In this document: positions 34,626 through 46,899 of the stretch, one piece after another
Position numbering within the stretch: the stretch's first letter is position 1
Layout: the number at the start of each line of letters is the position of its first letter
Source of the DNA: Hemicordylus capensis
Taxonomy: Eukaryota > Chordata > Lepidosauria > Squamata > Cordylidae
Length of the DNA stretch: 64,000 nucleotides
Direction: 5' to 3'
Assembly: GCF_027244095.1 (NCBI RefSeq)
Contig: NC_069657.1
Location: forward strand, 148,610,857-148,674,856
Translations under genes and position numbers: made by a program
Notes under the pieces: generated by a model
The model's database searches: none
What the model was told of the DNA's origin: nothing
Seen by the model: the letters and a program-made list of their open reading frames with translations, nothing else

Positions 34626-35460
34626 ATGGGGGATTTATAGCTTGGAAGGCCGAATAACAAAAGGATTGCAGTCCAGACAGAGGCAGGACAAGGTTAGCGT
34701 ACCCCAGAGGAGCAAACAGACTTGGAGCAAGACTTTTGAAAATAAAGGTTTTTTGTATAAAGTAGAGGCACAATGTAAATATGTGGTTTTTGGCATCCTC
34801 AGCATGATCTCAGTTGCACAGGGAGTGGAGGCAATTCTAGGGAGGGGGTTAGCCAAGCAGCTGATGAGTGTTGGAATGTGACAAAGGGGAGAGGGGAAGA
34901 GAGATAAAGATAAAGAACAGCTTTTATACCTGTTCTTTATACCTATCTTGTAGGTGACACCAAAGGTACTGCATTGGCACTAAGTTTCAGAGCAAAGGCA
35001 CTCCTTATGCCAGTAGCTAGCAAAAGAGAGCAGTGTGGTTTTCAAGGTGATCGGGTACAGGGGTAGCCTGTAGCAAGCTCACACAAGGAATGGCCCAGCC
35101 AGAGTTTCTGGACTCCACAGGCCAGGGTTCCAGTTGTAGCCTATAACCACTCTAGCACTTTAGCACATAGAACTTCCCAGGTAATTAGGGTGGGCAGAAT
35201 CTTAATTGTGTCAGTTGGTGTGAGGGGGAGCAATGGGGGCTGCTTGGAAACACGGGAAGGGAGACTGGCTCAGTGGAGCATCAACTTGAGCATACTGAGG
35301 GAAAGTGAGGTAAGGGAGTGTGTTCACAGAGCACTTGATTTCCCAGTGCAGTAGTGGAGGAGAAGGACTGCTTCTGTCCCCTGTCCAGAAAACACAAAGG
35401 GAAGCCTCTAGGGTTTTTCTGTAAGGGTTCTTAATGGGGCTATAAAGGCAGGAAAACAAG

Positions 35461-35697
35461 AAGTGAAGTGAAGTTGTGCTGCTGAGTCAGTGTCGACTCC
35501 TGGTGACCACAGAGTCATGTGGTTTTCTTTTGGTAGAATACAGGAAGGCTTTACCATTGCCATCTCCTGCGCAGTATGAGGTGATGCCTTTCAGCATCTT
35601 CCTATATCGCTGCTGCCTGATATAGGTGTTTTCCATAGTCTGGGAAACAGACCAATGGGGATTCGAACCAGCAACCTCTTGCTCCCTAGGCAAGTTA
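35461..35697 (-). mobile_element. SINE with BovB-like tail (Sauria-type)
   Basis: On the minus strand: head with GGTTGCTGGTTCGAATCCCC (B box), body AAGATGCTGAAAGGCATCA, CAGGAGATGGCAATGGTAAA, and tail ACCAGGAGTCGACACTGACT. Other copies are at 51771 and 60372. Confidence 0.82.
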
Positions 35698-37127
35698 CAA
35701 GAGATAATAGGGAATCTTCTGGTGCAGGATTTGGAGGAAATGTGTGGTAGTCTGGTCCTTATTCAGATGGATCCCAAGACCAAAGGATTTTGTTGTACCA
35801 GATCTGAGTAGTTGCCTAGAAGCTTTCCTTGATTGCAATTTAGAATGGGGCTGCCCAAGTTTCTAGGAACCATTTTTTTGTTCAAGACCCCTGGCCTGTT
35901 TTGCCTGGAACTCTGGTTTAATCAAGAATGCAAGGAATTCAGGATGGGTGCATCACCTCTCCAGGTTTGCAGGACATAAGCAGTTTGAACCAAATGAAGG
36001 TTGCTTCCCTCCTGGAATCAAATGCTTGTCTTTGCACAGGTTCTGCTCAGTCTTGTTCTAGTTAAAAGCCAAAGTTTCCAAGATAGGGGGCGGGTTTGTG
36101 TTTGTGTTTGTGTGGGGTGGGGGAGCCGGCTGGCAACAATTTACAGATTGTTGAAGGACTAGAACAAGATAATATATGTGAAATAATTTGGACACTCAGA
36201 CATGTCATATACATGCTAAATACTATTAGAAGTATAATTCTGCCAACAGACTAGGGTGCTCTGTCAGGGAATTCAGTATCCTCCTCAAACAACTCTTACA
36301 ACAATTCTTTGGAGATTACTATGATGGTTAAACTGCTGTAAAACTAATTTTATCAGGGCAGACAAAGATTTAATAATTTGAAAATGAAGACTGTAAGCTT
36401 GTGCTTCATGCTGAAAGGGATAAGAAATGTACTAGAGTTAGAGGAATAATTTTGTAGCAATGGAAGATAGCAACAAAATGAGGAGGCAACAATAGGGAAG
36501 GATAGCTACTTACTAGAGAAACAAAGATGTGTGGAGGTGATATTGTGGGGCTTGGGTTCTGTTGCTGAAGAGTTACAACAAAGTAATATATGTAAATGTA
36601 TCCAAACAAATGAGTGATTCTTCACTACCAGTGAAGTTAGTAGAAGATGCCTTCTGTTTTTACCTGGGGATTAAGAAAATGAGCTTGACTGTTAACTATG
36701 GTAATCCTGTTCCTTGCAGCAGTGTTGTATATTCTGAGTTATAGATGGCAAGGCAAGCTGAGACATGTTAAGCATTTCACATTTTTATATTTCCTTTCCA
36801 ATACTGTTGCAAAGCGGTTTGCCTTTCATATATTTAGTTTACCCCTGTTTGGAAGCCATAGCAGTGAATGGAAATTCCAAGTGTACTTAGAAATACTGGT
36901 TCATCATATCTCTTTTTTTTATTCCCATGTTTCAAACTTGATGGTTTATCCCATCTTCTTTATTTGTAGCATAATCACTCATAAGCAGCACTGAAACCAC
37001 ATTTCCTTCTGTGTTCTCTTCTCTAGGGCCTTTATTATCTTCTCTAGGGCCTTTATTATTGCTATTATCAAGCAATCAAGGGCAAAATCATATTACATGT
37101 CTTTGGGCTTAATGTTAAGTAGGAAGA

Positions 37128-37420
37128 GGAGAGCTGGTCTTGTGGTAGCAAGTATGACTTGTCCCCTGAGCTAACCAGGGTCTGCCCTGGTTGCATACAA
37201 ATGGGAGACTTGATGTGTGAGCACTGTAAGATATTCCCTTTAGGGATGGAGCTGCTCTGGGAAGAGCAAAAGGTTCCAAGTTCCCTCCCTGGCATCTCCA
37301 AGGTGGGGCTGAGAGATTCCAGCCTGCAACCTTGGAGAAGCTGCTGCCAGTCTGTTCAGACAATACTGAGCTAGATGGACCTATGGTCTGAATCAGTATA
37401 TGGCAGCTTCCTATGTTCCT
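37128..37420 (+). mobile_element. compound 5S/tRNA SINE
   Basis: Head GAGCTGGTCTTGTGGTAGCA, 5S-like block GAGCTAACCAGGGTCTGCCC ... AATGGGAGACT ... GAGCACTGTAAGAT, short tRNA-like remnant, shared body and tail GCAGCTTCCTATGTTCC. Confidence 0.85.
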
Positions 37421-37649
37421 ATGATTTAGTGACATAATAGGGAATTCTTACTTCCCTGGTTTTACAGTAAAATGTAGAAAGTGTACAGCTCCTTCCTTTC
37501 TATGCTAAAGATGTTCACAGGAACCTTTCTTGTGGTGTTGCTAATGAGATTGGAGAAAACCGCCCCCCCCCACAATAATAGAAGCAGTCAAAGCATCCTT
37601 ATTGTGTTGTTTTGGGACATCTTGGGCAAAAAATGGTAGTTTTATTATA

Positions 37650-38429
37650 CAGGTGAAACTCGGAAAATCAGAATATCGTGCAAAAGTCCATTAATTTCAG
37701 TAATGCAAATTAAAAGGTGAGACTGATATATGAGACAGACGCATTACATGCAAAGCGAGATAAGTCAAGCCTTAATTTGTTATCATTGTGATGATCATGG
37801 CGTACAGCTCATGAAAACCCCAAATCCACAATCTCAGAAAATTAGAATATTACATGGAACCAAGAAGACAAGGATTGAAGAATAGAACAATATCAGACCT
37901 CTGAAAAGTATAAGCATGCATATATATTCAGTACTTGGTTTGGGCCCCTTTTTCATCAATTACTGCCTCAGTGTGGCGTGGCATGGATGCTATCAGCCTG
38001 TGGCACTGATGAGGTATTATGGAAGACCAGGATGCTTCATTAGCGGCCTTCAGCAATTCTGCATTGTTTGGTCTCATGTCTCTCATCCTTCTCTTGGCAA
38101 TGCCCCATAGATTCTCTATGGGGTCAGGTCAGGCGAGTTTGCTGGCCAGTCAAGCACAGTACACTGTATACTTTTCAGAGGTCCGATACTGTTCTATTCT
38201 TCAATCCTTGTCTTCTTGGTTCCATGTAATATTCTAATTTTCTGGGATTGTGGATTTGGGGTTTTCATGAGCTGTACTCCATGATCATCACAATTATAAC
38301 AAATTAAGGCTTGACTTATCTCGCTTTGCATGTAATTCGTCTGTCTCATATATCAGTTTCACCTTTTAATTTGCATTACTGAAATTAATGGACTTTTGCA
38401 CGATATTCTGATTTTCCGAGTTTCACCTG
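37650..38429 (-). mobile_element. Tc1/mariner-type element, internally deleted, 263-bp inverted ends
   Basis: The element begins CAGGTGAAACTCGGAAAATC and ends with its inverse. It is flanked by TA at 37648-37649 and 38430-38431, the Tc1/mariner target. Terminal repeats 37650-37912 and 38167-38429 are about 263 bp each with only a handful of differences. The centre, read on the minus strand, keeps the last part of a Tc1-type transposase: VLDWPANSPDLTP, a frame change, MRDMRPNNAELLKAANEASW, HQCHRLIASMPRHTEAVI and a terminal TKY-like end. The rest of the transposase is deleted, so it is non-autonomous. The high similarity of the ends suggests a recent origin. Confidence 0.9.
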
Positions 38430-38631
38430 TAAGTAGTTTGAGATTGTAATTTATTGCTGCTCTCACAACTCTGTTCGTTAGAAGATGCACCACATAAAGT
38501 CTTTTGGACAATTCTGAGAACTATGACGTGCGTGGTGAAAATATTCCTTGGACAGTTAGCTGTGAATAATATAAGGGAATTGCAATTTTATTTCCTTGGT
38601 AAATCATAAGTGCACAGAACTGGCAGTTCTG

Positions 38632-38993
38632 CCAGTTTGAAGGCACGGAGGGGTTGTCTTTAAGGGCAGGGGTGGGTGCACTTACTCCTCCCTCTGTTTC
38701 CCCCCACCAATGCTCGTCTTTTTTTGAAAGACCATCAGGAAGGCAGCACACCTCCCTGCTGCCCTGTTGCCCCCTTGACCAGAAGTACCTGGAAGTGCCT
38801 GACACATGCAGGCGTATAGAGTACCTCCAGGTACTTCCAATCAAGGGAGGTACGCTGCCGCCTCAACGAACTTTCAAAAAACCAAGCGCTGGTGGGAGGA
38901 AAGCAGAGGGCGGGTAAGTGTACCCTCCCCCGCCCTTAAAGACAACCTCTGCTGCCTTTGAACGTCCTCCACCCAGTTCCATGCACATCCCTA
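38632..38993. mobile_element. hairpin MITE, same family as 29814
   Basis: The right end is CAGTTCCATGCACATCCCTA. The arms GGTTGTCTTTAAGGGC and its inverse enclose a hairpin with CACCTCCCTGCTGCCCTGTT, shared with the copy at 29814. The outermost left end is not visible. Confidence 0.65.
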
Positions 38994-39078
38994 GTAAATC
39001 ATCCTACACCTAGTTTGGATGTTGCTATTATGATCAAGGGAGCAGTGTTCTGCTTTTGTTCCACTTATGTGTAAGCAG

Positions 39079-39172
39079 CTTGGAGAAGCTGCTGCCATCT
39101 GTGTAGATAGTTCTGAGCAAGATGGACCTATGGTCTAACTCAGTATAGGCCAGCTTCCTATGTTCCTATGAG
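39079..39172 (+). mobile_element. compound SINE, 3' part only
   Basis: Only the tail part is present: GGAGAAGCTGCTGCCATCTG ... ATGGTCTAACTCAGTATA ... AGCTTCCTATGTTCC. Confidence 0.75.
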
Positions 39173-39900
39173 ACTTGGAGATTTAAAAAAACTGGTCTTT
39201 TCTGTCAAGAAAGGAGAACATAGTTCTATGCTAGACTTGGTGGCTGTTTGAATACTGTTTAAGTAACAACTGACACTTTCAGGGATTGTTGCCATGGTAC
39301 ATACTCACAGTTTCACATAATTGCTCTATTGCATGTTCTTGCTGATTGGCCATATTTACAGCAGCACTATACGTAATCTTTTCCCAAAGCTCAGTTATAA
39401 TGGGGCTTGAGAAATCCCTGGTGTCCGGGAGCCATGGTGCCTAGAAATTTAACCACGGCACCTAGACTAGGATATTCAGAGGCAGAGTTATTTAATAACG
39501 TCTTTATTTGTCTCAGGCAACCCTGTTTCTGTTCTAAGTTTGTTACTTGTAAAGGGGATAAAGAGAAGCCCATTTAGTTTCCTCCTCCATTGTCCATCAC
39601 TAAATCCAGTAATTTTGTCAAGTGTCCATGGTTTGGCTTCTCTATAAATTTTTGGGCTGGCTCCTAGAGCAAAGAAAATTTGTCAAGACCTGAGTTATGA
39701 GGCATGTGAAGGGAAGTACCGTTGAGTCTGTCTTGATAAAGTTCTCTAGTCATATAATTATTATTCATGGAGGACAGGGAGATGTTCATTTGTCTTGGTG
39801 GGATTCTGTCCTTTTGATGTGCAAAACTATTTGGCTTATGAATATGTGATATTAGAGGATTTTCCTGAATGCTGAGTAGGGAAGATAAGATGAGAGAAAG

Positions 39901-40197
39901 GAACATAGGAAGCTGCCATATTCTGAGTTACATCATTGGTCCATCTAGCTCAATATTGTCTACACAGACTGGCAGCAGCTTCTCCAAGGTTGCAGGCAGG
40001 AATCTCTCTCAGCCCTATCTTGGAGATGCCAGGGAGGGAACTTGGAACCTAGATTCTCTTCCTAGAGCAGCTCCATCCCCTAAGGGGAATCTTTTTTCTA
40101 GTGCTCACACGTGTAGTCTCCCATTCATATGCAACTAGGGTGGACCCTGCTTAGCTAAGGGGACAAGTCATGCTTGCTACCACAAGACCAGCTATCC
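39901..40197 (-). mobile_element. compound 5S/tRNA SINE
   Basis: On the minus strand it has head ... CTTGTGGTAGCAAGCATGAC, a 5S-like block with TTAGCTAAGCAGGGTCCACC and GAATGGGAGACT, then body and tail. It is near full length. Confidence 0.85.
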
Positions 40198-41116
40198 TGG
40201 TCTTGTGGTAATGATGTCTACAGATGGTAATGGCCACTACACTAGGCTGGCATTTGGATCAAAGCTCTGAAGTAATCTTAACTTCACTCTTTATCATGTT
40301 CCTGTACCTTGTAGATAAGGTTAAAGGTGTATCTTAAGCCATCCTTCTCCAGATCTCTTCATGGTCTGTAGGAGGTTTCATGTCCTTGCTTCCTTCCCAG
40401 CACGTAGTCTGCTATACGGCACTATCAGTTTGCTTTGTGATAAGAATGAGCTGCAGGTTCATCTGGAGCCAGAAAGCCATAGCTAACTATTTTTCTATAT
40501 GACTAGCATAATTTGCATTAGCACAGTAGCTTCCAAGCCATGTTGCATTTCCGTGATGATTGTTATATTTTCTGGTGGAAGTCAAAGCTTTTCAGATGGA
40601 CCTTTGCATACACTTATTAAAGTCTGTAGCTCTTCTCACCCTTCTGGCACAGTGCTATGGGGACTTAAACCTACCTAAAACTGTGAGCTCTGAAAGCTTT
40701 TTAAAAAGCTGAACTTTGATGTTTAGAATTTTAAAAACCTGGGGCTATGTAGCCTGGTGGGCTGCATGTTGTCCTTCTGAGGTGTTTAGTATGTCCTTGA
40801 TAGAACCTCCTGAAGCCTTGTTTTCCCCCTCTTACAAATGCACCAGGTTACTAGATGGAGTGATCAGTTGAGAGGCAGCACAGCTTTAGTAGGGACCAGC
40901 ATCGTACAGAGTAATGTCAGCCATCTCATACACTTTACAAGGAGGGGGGAGTGTTTGTATAGTCCTGATGAAAATCACACTCCTGAAAGCACTATTAGCC
41001 CTGGAGGGAAGCTTCCATTCTCACTAATGGAGGCTTTCCTTTTGGAGCAGTGTTTGGCTGCTGTGTATTGGACCCATAGAATGTAGAGGGAAGATTAAAT
41101 TCCTCTCCCTATGTAC

Positions 41117-41527
41117 TAGGGATGTGCACAGAACCAGTTTGGTGCTCCTTTTCTGGAGCACTGAACTGGTTCCATTGACGGGCTTTCAAACTGGTTCGTA
41201 GGGCGGGGGGTGGGCGGTTTGCTTTAAATGACAGGGAGAGTGCCTCCTACTGGCCCATCCCTGCCCCGCTGCTTTTCCCTGCCAGTGCTCTTCCAAAAAG
41301 TGTGGGTTTGGGGCTGCAGCGTTCCTCCTTGCAGCCCTATTCAGCGTTGCATTTGTGTGGCAACGCTGAATGGGGTTGCAAGGAGGAACGCTGCAGCCCC
41401 ACACTTCTTGGGAGAGCGCCGATGGGGGGGAAGCGGTAGGTAGGAGGCACCCTCCCTGCCCCCTAAAGTAACACACACACATCTGCCCTCCCAGGAGTGC
41501 CCAGAATCGGTTCCATGCACATCCCTA
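41117..41527. mobile_element. hairpin MITE, TAGGGATGT-ended
   Basis: Ends TAGGGATGTGCACAGAACC and GGTTCCATGCACATCCCTA are inverted. Flanks CTATGTAC (41109-41116) and CTATGCAC (41528-41535) match at seven of eight bases. The inside folds on GGGCTGCAGCGTTCCTCCTT and its inverse around CAACGCTGAATGGGG. Confidence 0.8.
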
Positions 41528-41735
41528 CTATGCACCATACCACAGTTCCAGTCCTGATTTACACCACCTTCCCCCCCCCCGCCAATTATAATTAACGCTT
41601 AAATATATAAGACCAAACAACATAATGTGTTGTCACTAGGGAGCTCCTTCCTTGGGTAAGTTCATTTTCAACTTCCTGCCTCTAGTTTCCCAAAGCAGGG
41701 AACTTCTGGAATGTCCTTCTGTTCATACCCAGAAA

Positions 41736-43160
41736 CAGGGGTGTAGCAAGGTTGGAGTGGGCCTAGGGACAAAAAGTGAAGATGGTCCCCATTGTTCCCT
41801 GTCTTCTTTATTCCCCCCTCCACCATATATTTTTAGCAGAAAAACTGCAAGGACATGATGAAAACAAGATTCTTAGCATGTCCTTTCTTTCCCTTCTATG
41901 CATATACTTTTATACCCTCTTCATATATGCATACACTTTCACACACATACTTGTGTACACATATTCCCCTAGCTCAGAAACATTTTTAACATATGCCTAC
42001 TACTGTGACCTGATATATGCATGCATACAACCCCTAGCAATGTTCCTATCCCTGTTTCCCATTTGTGCTCCCTCTCACCCTCTCTGACTGATACACACAC
42101 ACCCACCCCAGATTAAGGCTACAAGCAGTCTTCAAGCCCAACAACCAGCGCTTAATAAACCAAAAGGCAGGGGAAAACTGAAAAAGTTATATGTTGCTGG
42201 AGCATTTTTCTTCCCTCATTATTTTTAAAGCTTTACTTTTTGTAGTGACTAATTTCCTCACAAGAAGGTGTACAGTTGGAGTGGGTTTGTGTTGGAGTAA
42301 TTTTTTTGGGGGGGAAATAAAGTTTAAAATTTCTCTCTCTGCTATGTATACCATTTTGAGAACTTGTTTGGTTGAAAAACAATTGAATATATATTTAACC
42401 ACACACCACAACCACCGACCAGCCAGTAAACTCCACCCCACTCGCTTTCTTTCTTACTTTCTGCTTTCCTTTTCTCGGAGAGGAAAACAATTCATTGCAA
42501 ATTCCAAGGGGAATATCACATGGGTCAGGACTTATTAGAAAGAATTCAATTATTTTAAATCATTTTTTAAAAGTTAAAAATATCTCACACAAGCACAAAC
42601 AAGGGCTTGGAAATAGGGAAGAGACACACCAGGGAAGGTTTTCAGTTGTAGATGGGATCTCTCTCTCTCTCTCTTTCACACACACTCACACATACTCACT
42701 CACACTCTCTCTCACACACACACACGGTTCATGAAAGTGGGAAGGAGAAAAACACACATTGGCTTCTGAGGGGAAAAATCACATTCACAGAAAAAACAGA
42801 TATGGGTTATTTGTTTGACTTTCTATTCCAGCTCTCCTTGTGGCCATGCTTCCTTCCTGCACCCTTGCCAACTCTGCATTGAATTGCCAAGTGGTGGGAG
42901 GAGCACAACTCAAGGAAGGAGGACCAATCCCTGGGCTGGTTTAACCCTTTTCGTTCTCAGCAGCCATCGGCATCCTGCCTGAAAAAAGAGGAACAGCTCA
43001 CTGGACTGATTGGGAGTCACACAGCTGGATGGAGGGGGGGAGAAACTTTGGGGGACAATGTCGCACCCTGGCTATGGGTCTGTAGAGCCTTGTGGGGCCC
43101 CTTGACCCTCTGGGCCTAGGTGCAATTGCACCCCCTTGTCTAATGAACTCTACGCCCCTG
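41736..43160. mobile_element. 1.4-kb non-autonomous hAT-like element
   Basis: Ends CAGGGGTGTAGCAAGG and CTCTACGCCCCTG are inverted, of the CAGGGGCGTAG type. The right inner flank repeats GGGCCTAGG from the left inner side. No transposase frame is visible, and no clean 8-bp duplication remains, so the ends could belong to a composite. It contains CT/CA microsatellites at 42658-42725. Confidence 0.55.
42658..42725. repeat. (CT)n/(CA)n microsatellite
   Basis: Alternating CT and CACA tracts. Confidence 0.85.
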
Positions 43161-44840
43161 AGAATTCACCAGAGGAGAGAGAGGGAGGTTTCCTTACCAC
43201 CTGGCTTCCTCTCACAATTGCATGATGACAACCTTGGGTTCTTTTTGGATGTTGTTTTGGTCATTTCCACCTTTTTCTTTGGCACCCATTATAGATATGC
43301 ATTTCTCAAAGTAAACATTGCTGTTGAATTACATGAGTTGGATTTCAGGAAATACCCCTCTGGTGCTTGGCTTGTCCAATTGTTGGTGTGTTATGAGTTT
43401 CTTGTTCACACGAACTCTGTTAAGTCTTCCACTCTTTTCAGTGCTCATACTTGATCCAAGATGAAGTGGAATTAAGTGGCAGAAAGACAACTTTCAGTTA
43501 ATATTCAAATATTAAATGTTCAAAACAACTGTTTGGAAAACTGATCAAAGAAACAAGTCTTCGGGGGGAAGTAATGGAGCCAGAGATAGCACAAGACACT
43601 TTGATGTTTGAGACAGAAAACCTAAATGGCTTTCAAAATGGAGGTAAAAATATAATACACTAGAGAATTCTTTTGCCTTTTTAATGATACCCCAATATCT
43701 GTCACCCGAAGTGAAATCATTTCTCCCCTCCCACTTAATGGTGGAAACTGCCTTTCATAGAGTCCTTACAGTGCAAATTTAAACAAAGTTGGAAGAACCT
43801 CCCCATGTAAGGGTTAGACAGAAATAATGCTGGAGGAGGCTGCATGGATTCTGAAGAATTTTCTGGTTCTGTAATGTTGGTTTTGACCTCTTAGATACTT
43901 CAGGATTAATTTTCCTTCAGAATCTCCATAAGGAACTGTATCTGGTGGATATTAAGCAACCTGTTTACAAGAGGAAACACTATACTGCCACTGCTAGTAG
44001 CTCAATGTAGTCTCTTTGTTTTTTGCCTTAATCCTCGTGTGGGGATTGAATGTCACTACAGGTTGGAATTTGTTGTTGGGTGTAGACTGGGTAATCTAAT
44101 ACATGCAGCTGTATCAAGTGCCACCTTCTGAACTAGAACACACCAGCACAGTTGCACTGGCAATCCATGGCAGGGAGGATGGATGAGGAGACAAGGTCCT
44201 TTGGCAGCAGAAAACAAGGTTGCTGCTCATCCATTGGTCATCAAGTAAACCTTTTGGCTTTACAAACCTTGACAAGTTTGGAATGGGAGAGGCGGTCTTC
44301 CAGGCTAGTTTGTGATGATCTAATCTGAAGGAATGCAAGATTTGTGCAGCATTCTCTTGCTAGCAGACAGAGTCCTGCTCTAGAAAGTTAGTGAGTGTTG
44401 ACAATGCTTTTGGCACATAAGCAGTTGCTTTGGGGTAGCATAGAAGCTTGTTGTGGGAGCAAGGGCTGCTCTTTATTGACCAAACTCTCTAGGCTTTATT
44501 CTGATAGTGGGAGCTAGGTACGCTCTGAAGTGTGACAACTGCATTTTGTGAAAGAACTGAAGACTACTGCTAAGTGCCTGAAGTATGCCCAGGCACAGGA
44601 ATTTTTTCATCAAATTAGACATAAGGGCTGACATTCTGCCTAAATTGCTCAGTAGTAATACTCAGGAGTTACTCTAAATGACTACTCAATTTCAATAGGA
44701 CTTCCTCTATTAAATCTAGACAAGATGTCAGCCTAGGTGTCTTACTGTACAGGCCATCAGAGTGGCTGCAAAGTACCATCTCTGAATCATAGTATACTGG
44801 AGTTCCACATTGCTGCCAATAGTGTGAATATAAGGTCATC

Positions 44841-45051
44841 ACCAGTGTTCTCTCTAAGGCATACGCCCGTGTGTGTGTGCTCACAAGTTTTTTTTTATGT
44901 CCGCTCAGTTAGTTTTAGAATCCTCCTCAGGTTGAATCAGGAATGCCTCACTCTGAATGCATGTGCCTACACACTGTCTTGATACTGCCACCCAGAACAA
45001 AATTCATGCTGCGCACAGATACTTTTTTTTTTTTTTGAGAGAACACTGGTA
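44841..45051. mobile_element. MITE with CCAGTGTTCTCTC inverted ends
   Basis: CCAGTGTTCTCTC near 44845 is inverted as GAGAGAACACTGG near 45040-45051. The inside (TTATGTCCGCTCAGTTA, TTGATACTGCC, CCCAGAACAAAA) recurs at 59378-59535, which marks it as a repeat family. Confidence 0.65.
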
Positions 45052-46899
45052 CTCAGTGTTTCTGATAACCGTAAAGAGCTTAACATGTAGCTCTGCAGGA
45101 GGTTATCTTTCTAGGGCAGCTGAATTTTGATGGCTCTGCAGACTGATTTCTGCTCAAGATGCTTTGGATTAGTTTAAAGAAAGATAGATGCCCATGACCT
45201 TGGAAATCAACTGGTGTAGGAGGAAATAGATGTGAAGCTGCTTCCCTGGATCAATATGCATCTTGGGCACTTTATTTCCTTTCAGATGCTTTGGGTATAT
45301 ATCCCCTGATGCTTTCCTTCTCTCTCCCTACCTTAAAACCTATAAACATCTCTTTAAATGGGATTGCCTGATAGGTTCTCTTACACTTTGAAAGATGAAA
45401 AGGGCATTCACAATATTGAGGGAAGCCTCTCATTGCTAATCCCCATTAGTCAGGCTGCTGGATGAAATGAGTGGCTATTGCTGTTAGAGCCAGATTGCAC
45501 TGTGCTTTGCTTGTGCCTCCTGCTGCCTATATTGGCATACTGAACAAGGGACTAAGTTCTTTAGAACGGCCTCTGTCAGCAGACATCAGCAGAGAAGAAA
45601 CAGCTAGCCTTCCAGTAGCAACCTGGCAATTTAACTGTCAGATTTCTTGGTCTGCAAGGGAGATCTGATTCTTGAGGTTATAATCCATACTATGCAACTG
45701 GAAGAGGCGGGGAGGAATTATCTATTTAACCCTGACACTTCATGTAATTGGAGACATGCTAGCAACTTCAGCAACACAAAGTCTGAATATTTTCAGAAGA
45801 TAAATCATTGCTCTCTAGGCATGATGTTGGGCACCATTTTGATACTCTCTTGAGTATCAGAGTGTCACTTGGCTGCTTATCAGCACCCCAGTCATTCCAC
45901 TCAGCGCATAACATGATTTTGTGCATGCCACTTTTAAAACGGATGCATGTTCTCTTTGATTACACTTGCTTTTAGTGATGCTGTGTTGGGGGACAAAATT
46001 GCTGAAGAAAGCCAACTTAATTTTTTTTTGGTATTGTGTCTATTTGTGCATGAATCAAACTGGAGTCCTCAGAGCTACCGCTTCAAAACTTTGCCACATG
46101 TGCTCCAAGAGGAATTGTTGTTTGTCTGGGTAACCAAGTGAAGGACCTATTATTGTGCTGGAGTCCAAATACTGAAACTAGATCTGAAGAAAAGAAGGTG
46201 GTTGTTACATCTTGTTCTCCACTCAGTAATAGCTGTTGCTGTATGAATTCCCTGTTAGCTTGCTTCAGAAGGCACATTTCCTGAAAGAAAATTCACTGGG
46301 CTTTCTACAGACCCTGAGAAAACAATACTGATGGCAGGAACACCAGAAAGCTGGGGGGAAATGTTCACTTCATGTTCCCTCAGCATGTCTGTTTCACCAA
46401 CATAATTTTGTATTGCCTAATCTCTTGTAAATTGCCATGGGAATAATTTAGATTGAAAAGTGGGACATACATTTTTAAAATAAAATATAAGGAGCCAAGA
46501 TGTAAATAATCTATAAGATAATTCATGTAAATGATCCTTTTCATCAAGAGGAAGAGAATCTTGCATGAGCATCAGAAACAAATGCATAGGCACAAACTGA
46601 TGTGACAGCAAGAACACTGATCATTTGTATTCTTGCTTCCTTATTTGTGACACAAATAGATGTCAGATCCTAGCTTCCTGCCAAAACAAACCCATTTTGC
46701 CATTCTTCCTTGTAGAACACATTCTGATTGTGCAGTTCATTTCTGTCGGATTTTTGTGTACAGTAATCTGCTGTCTAATATTGCTGCCTTCCCCATGCCC
46801 CCTTTACTCATTAGGCATTTGAGCAATGAGATTGGAGGCTGCAATAAAATGTTTCTTATGGGCCTCACAAAGTTTAATATATTTTTTCCTTTTTTTCAG

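Larger units (their letters stand above)
32323..46899 (+). other. TTLL4: TTLL4 intron 1 (14.6 kb)
   Basis: It lies between the putative noncoding exon and the first coding exon. It holds a MIR-like SINE, BovB-tail and compound SINEs, a Tc1-type element, several hAT-like MITEs and microsatellites, all listed separately. In 32330-34080, 35700-37120, 40200-41110, 43170-44840 and 45060-46890 I see no named feature. Confidence 0.55.
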
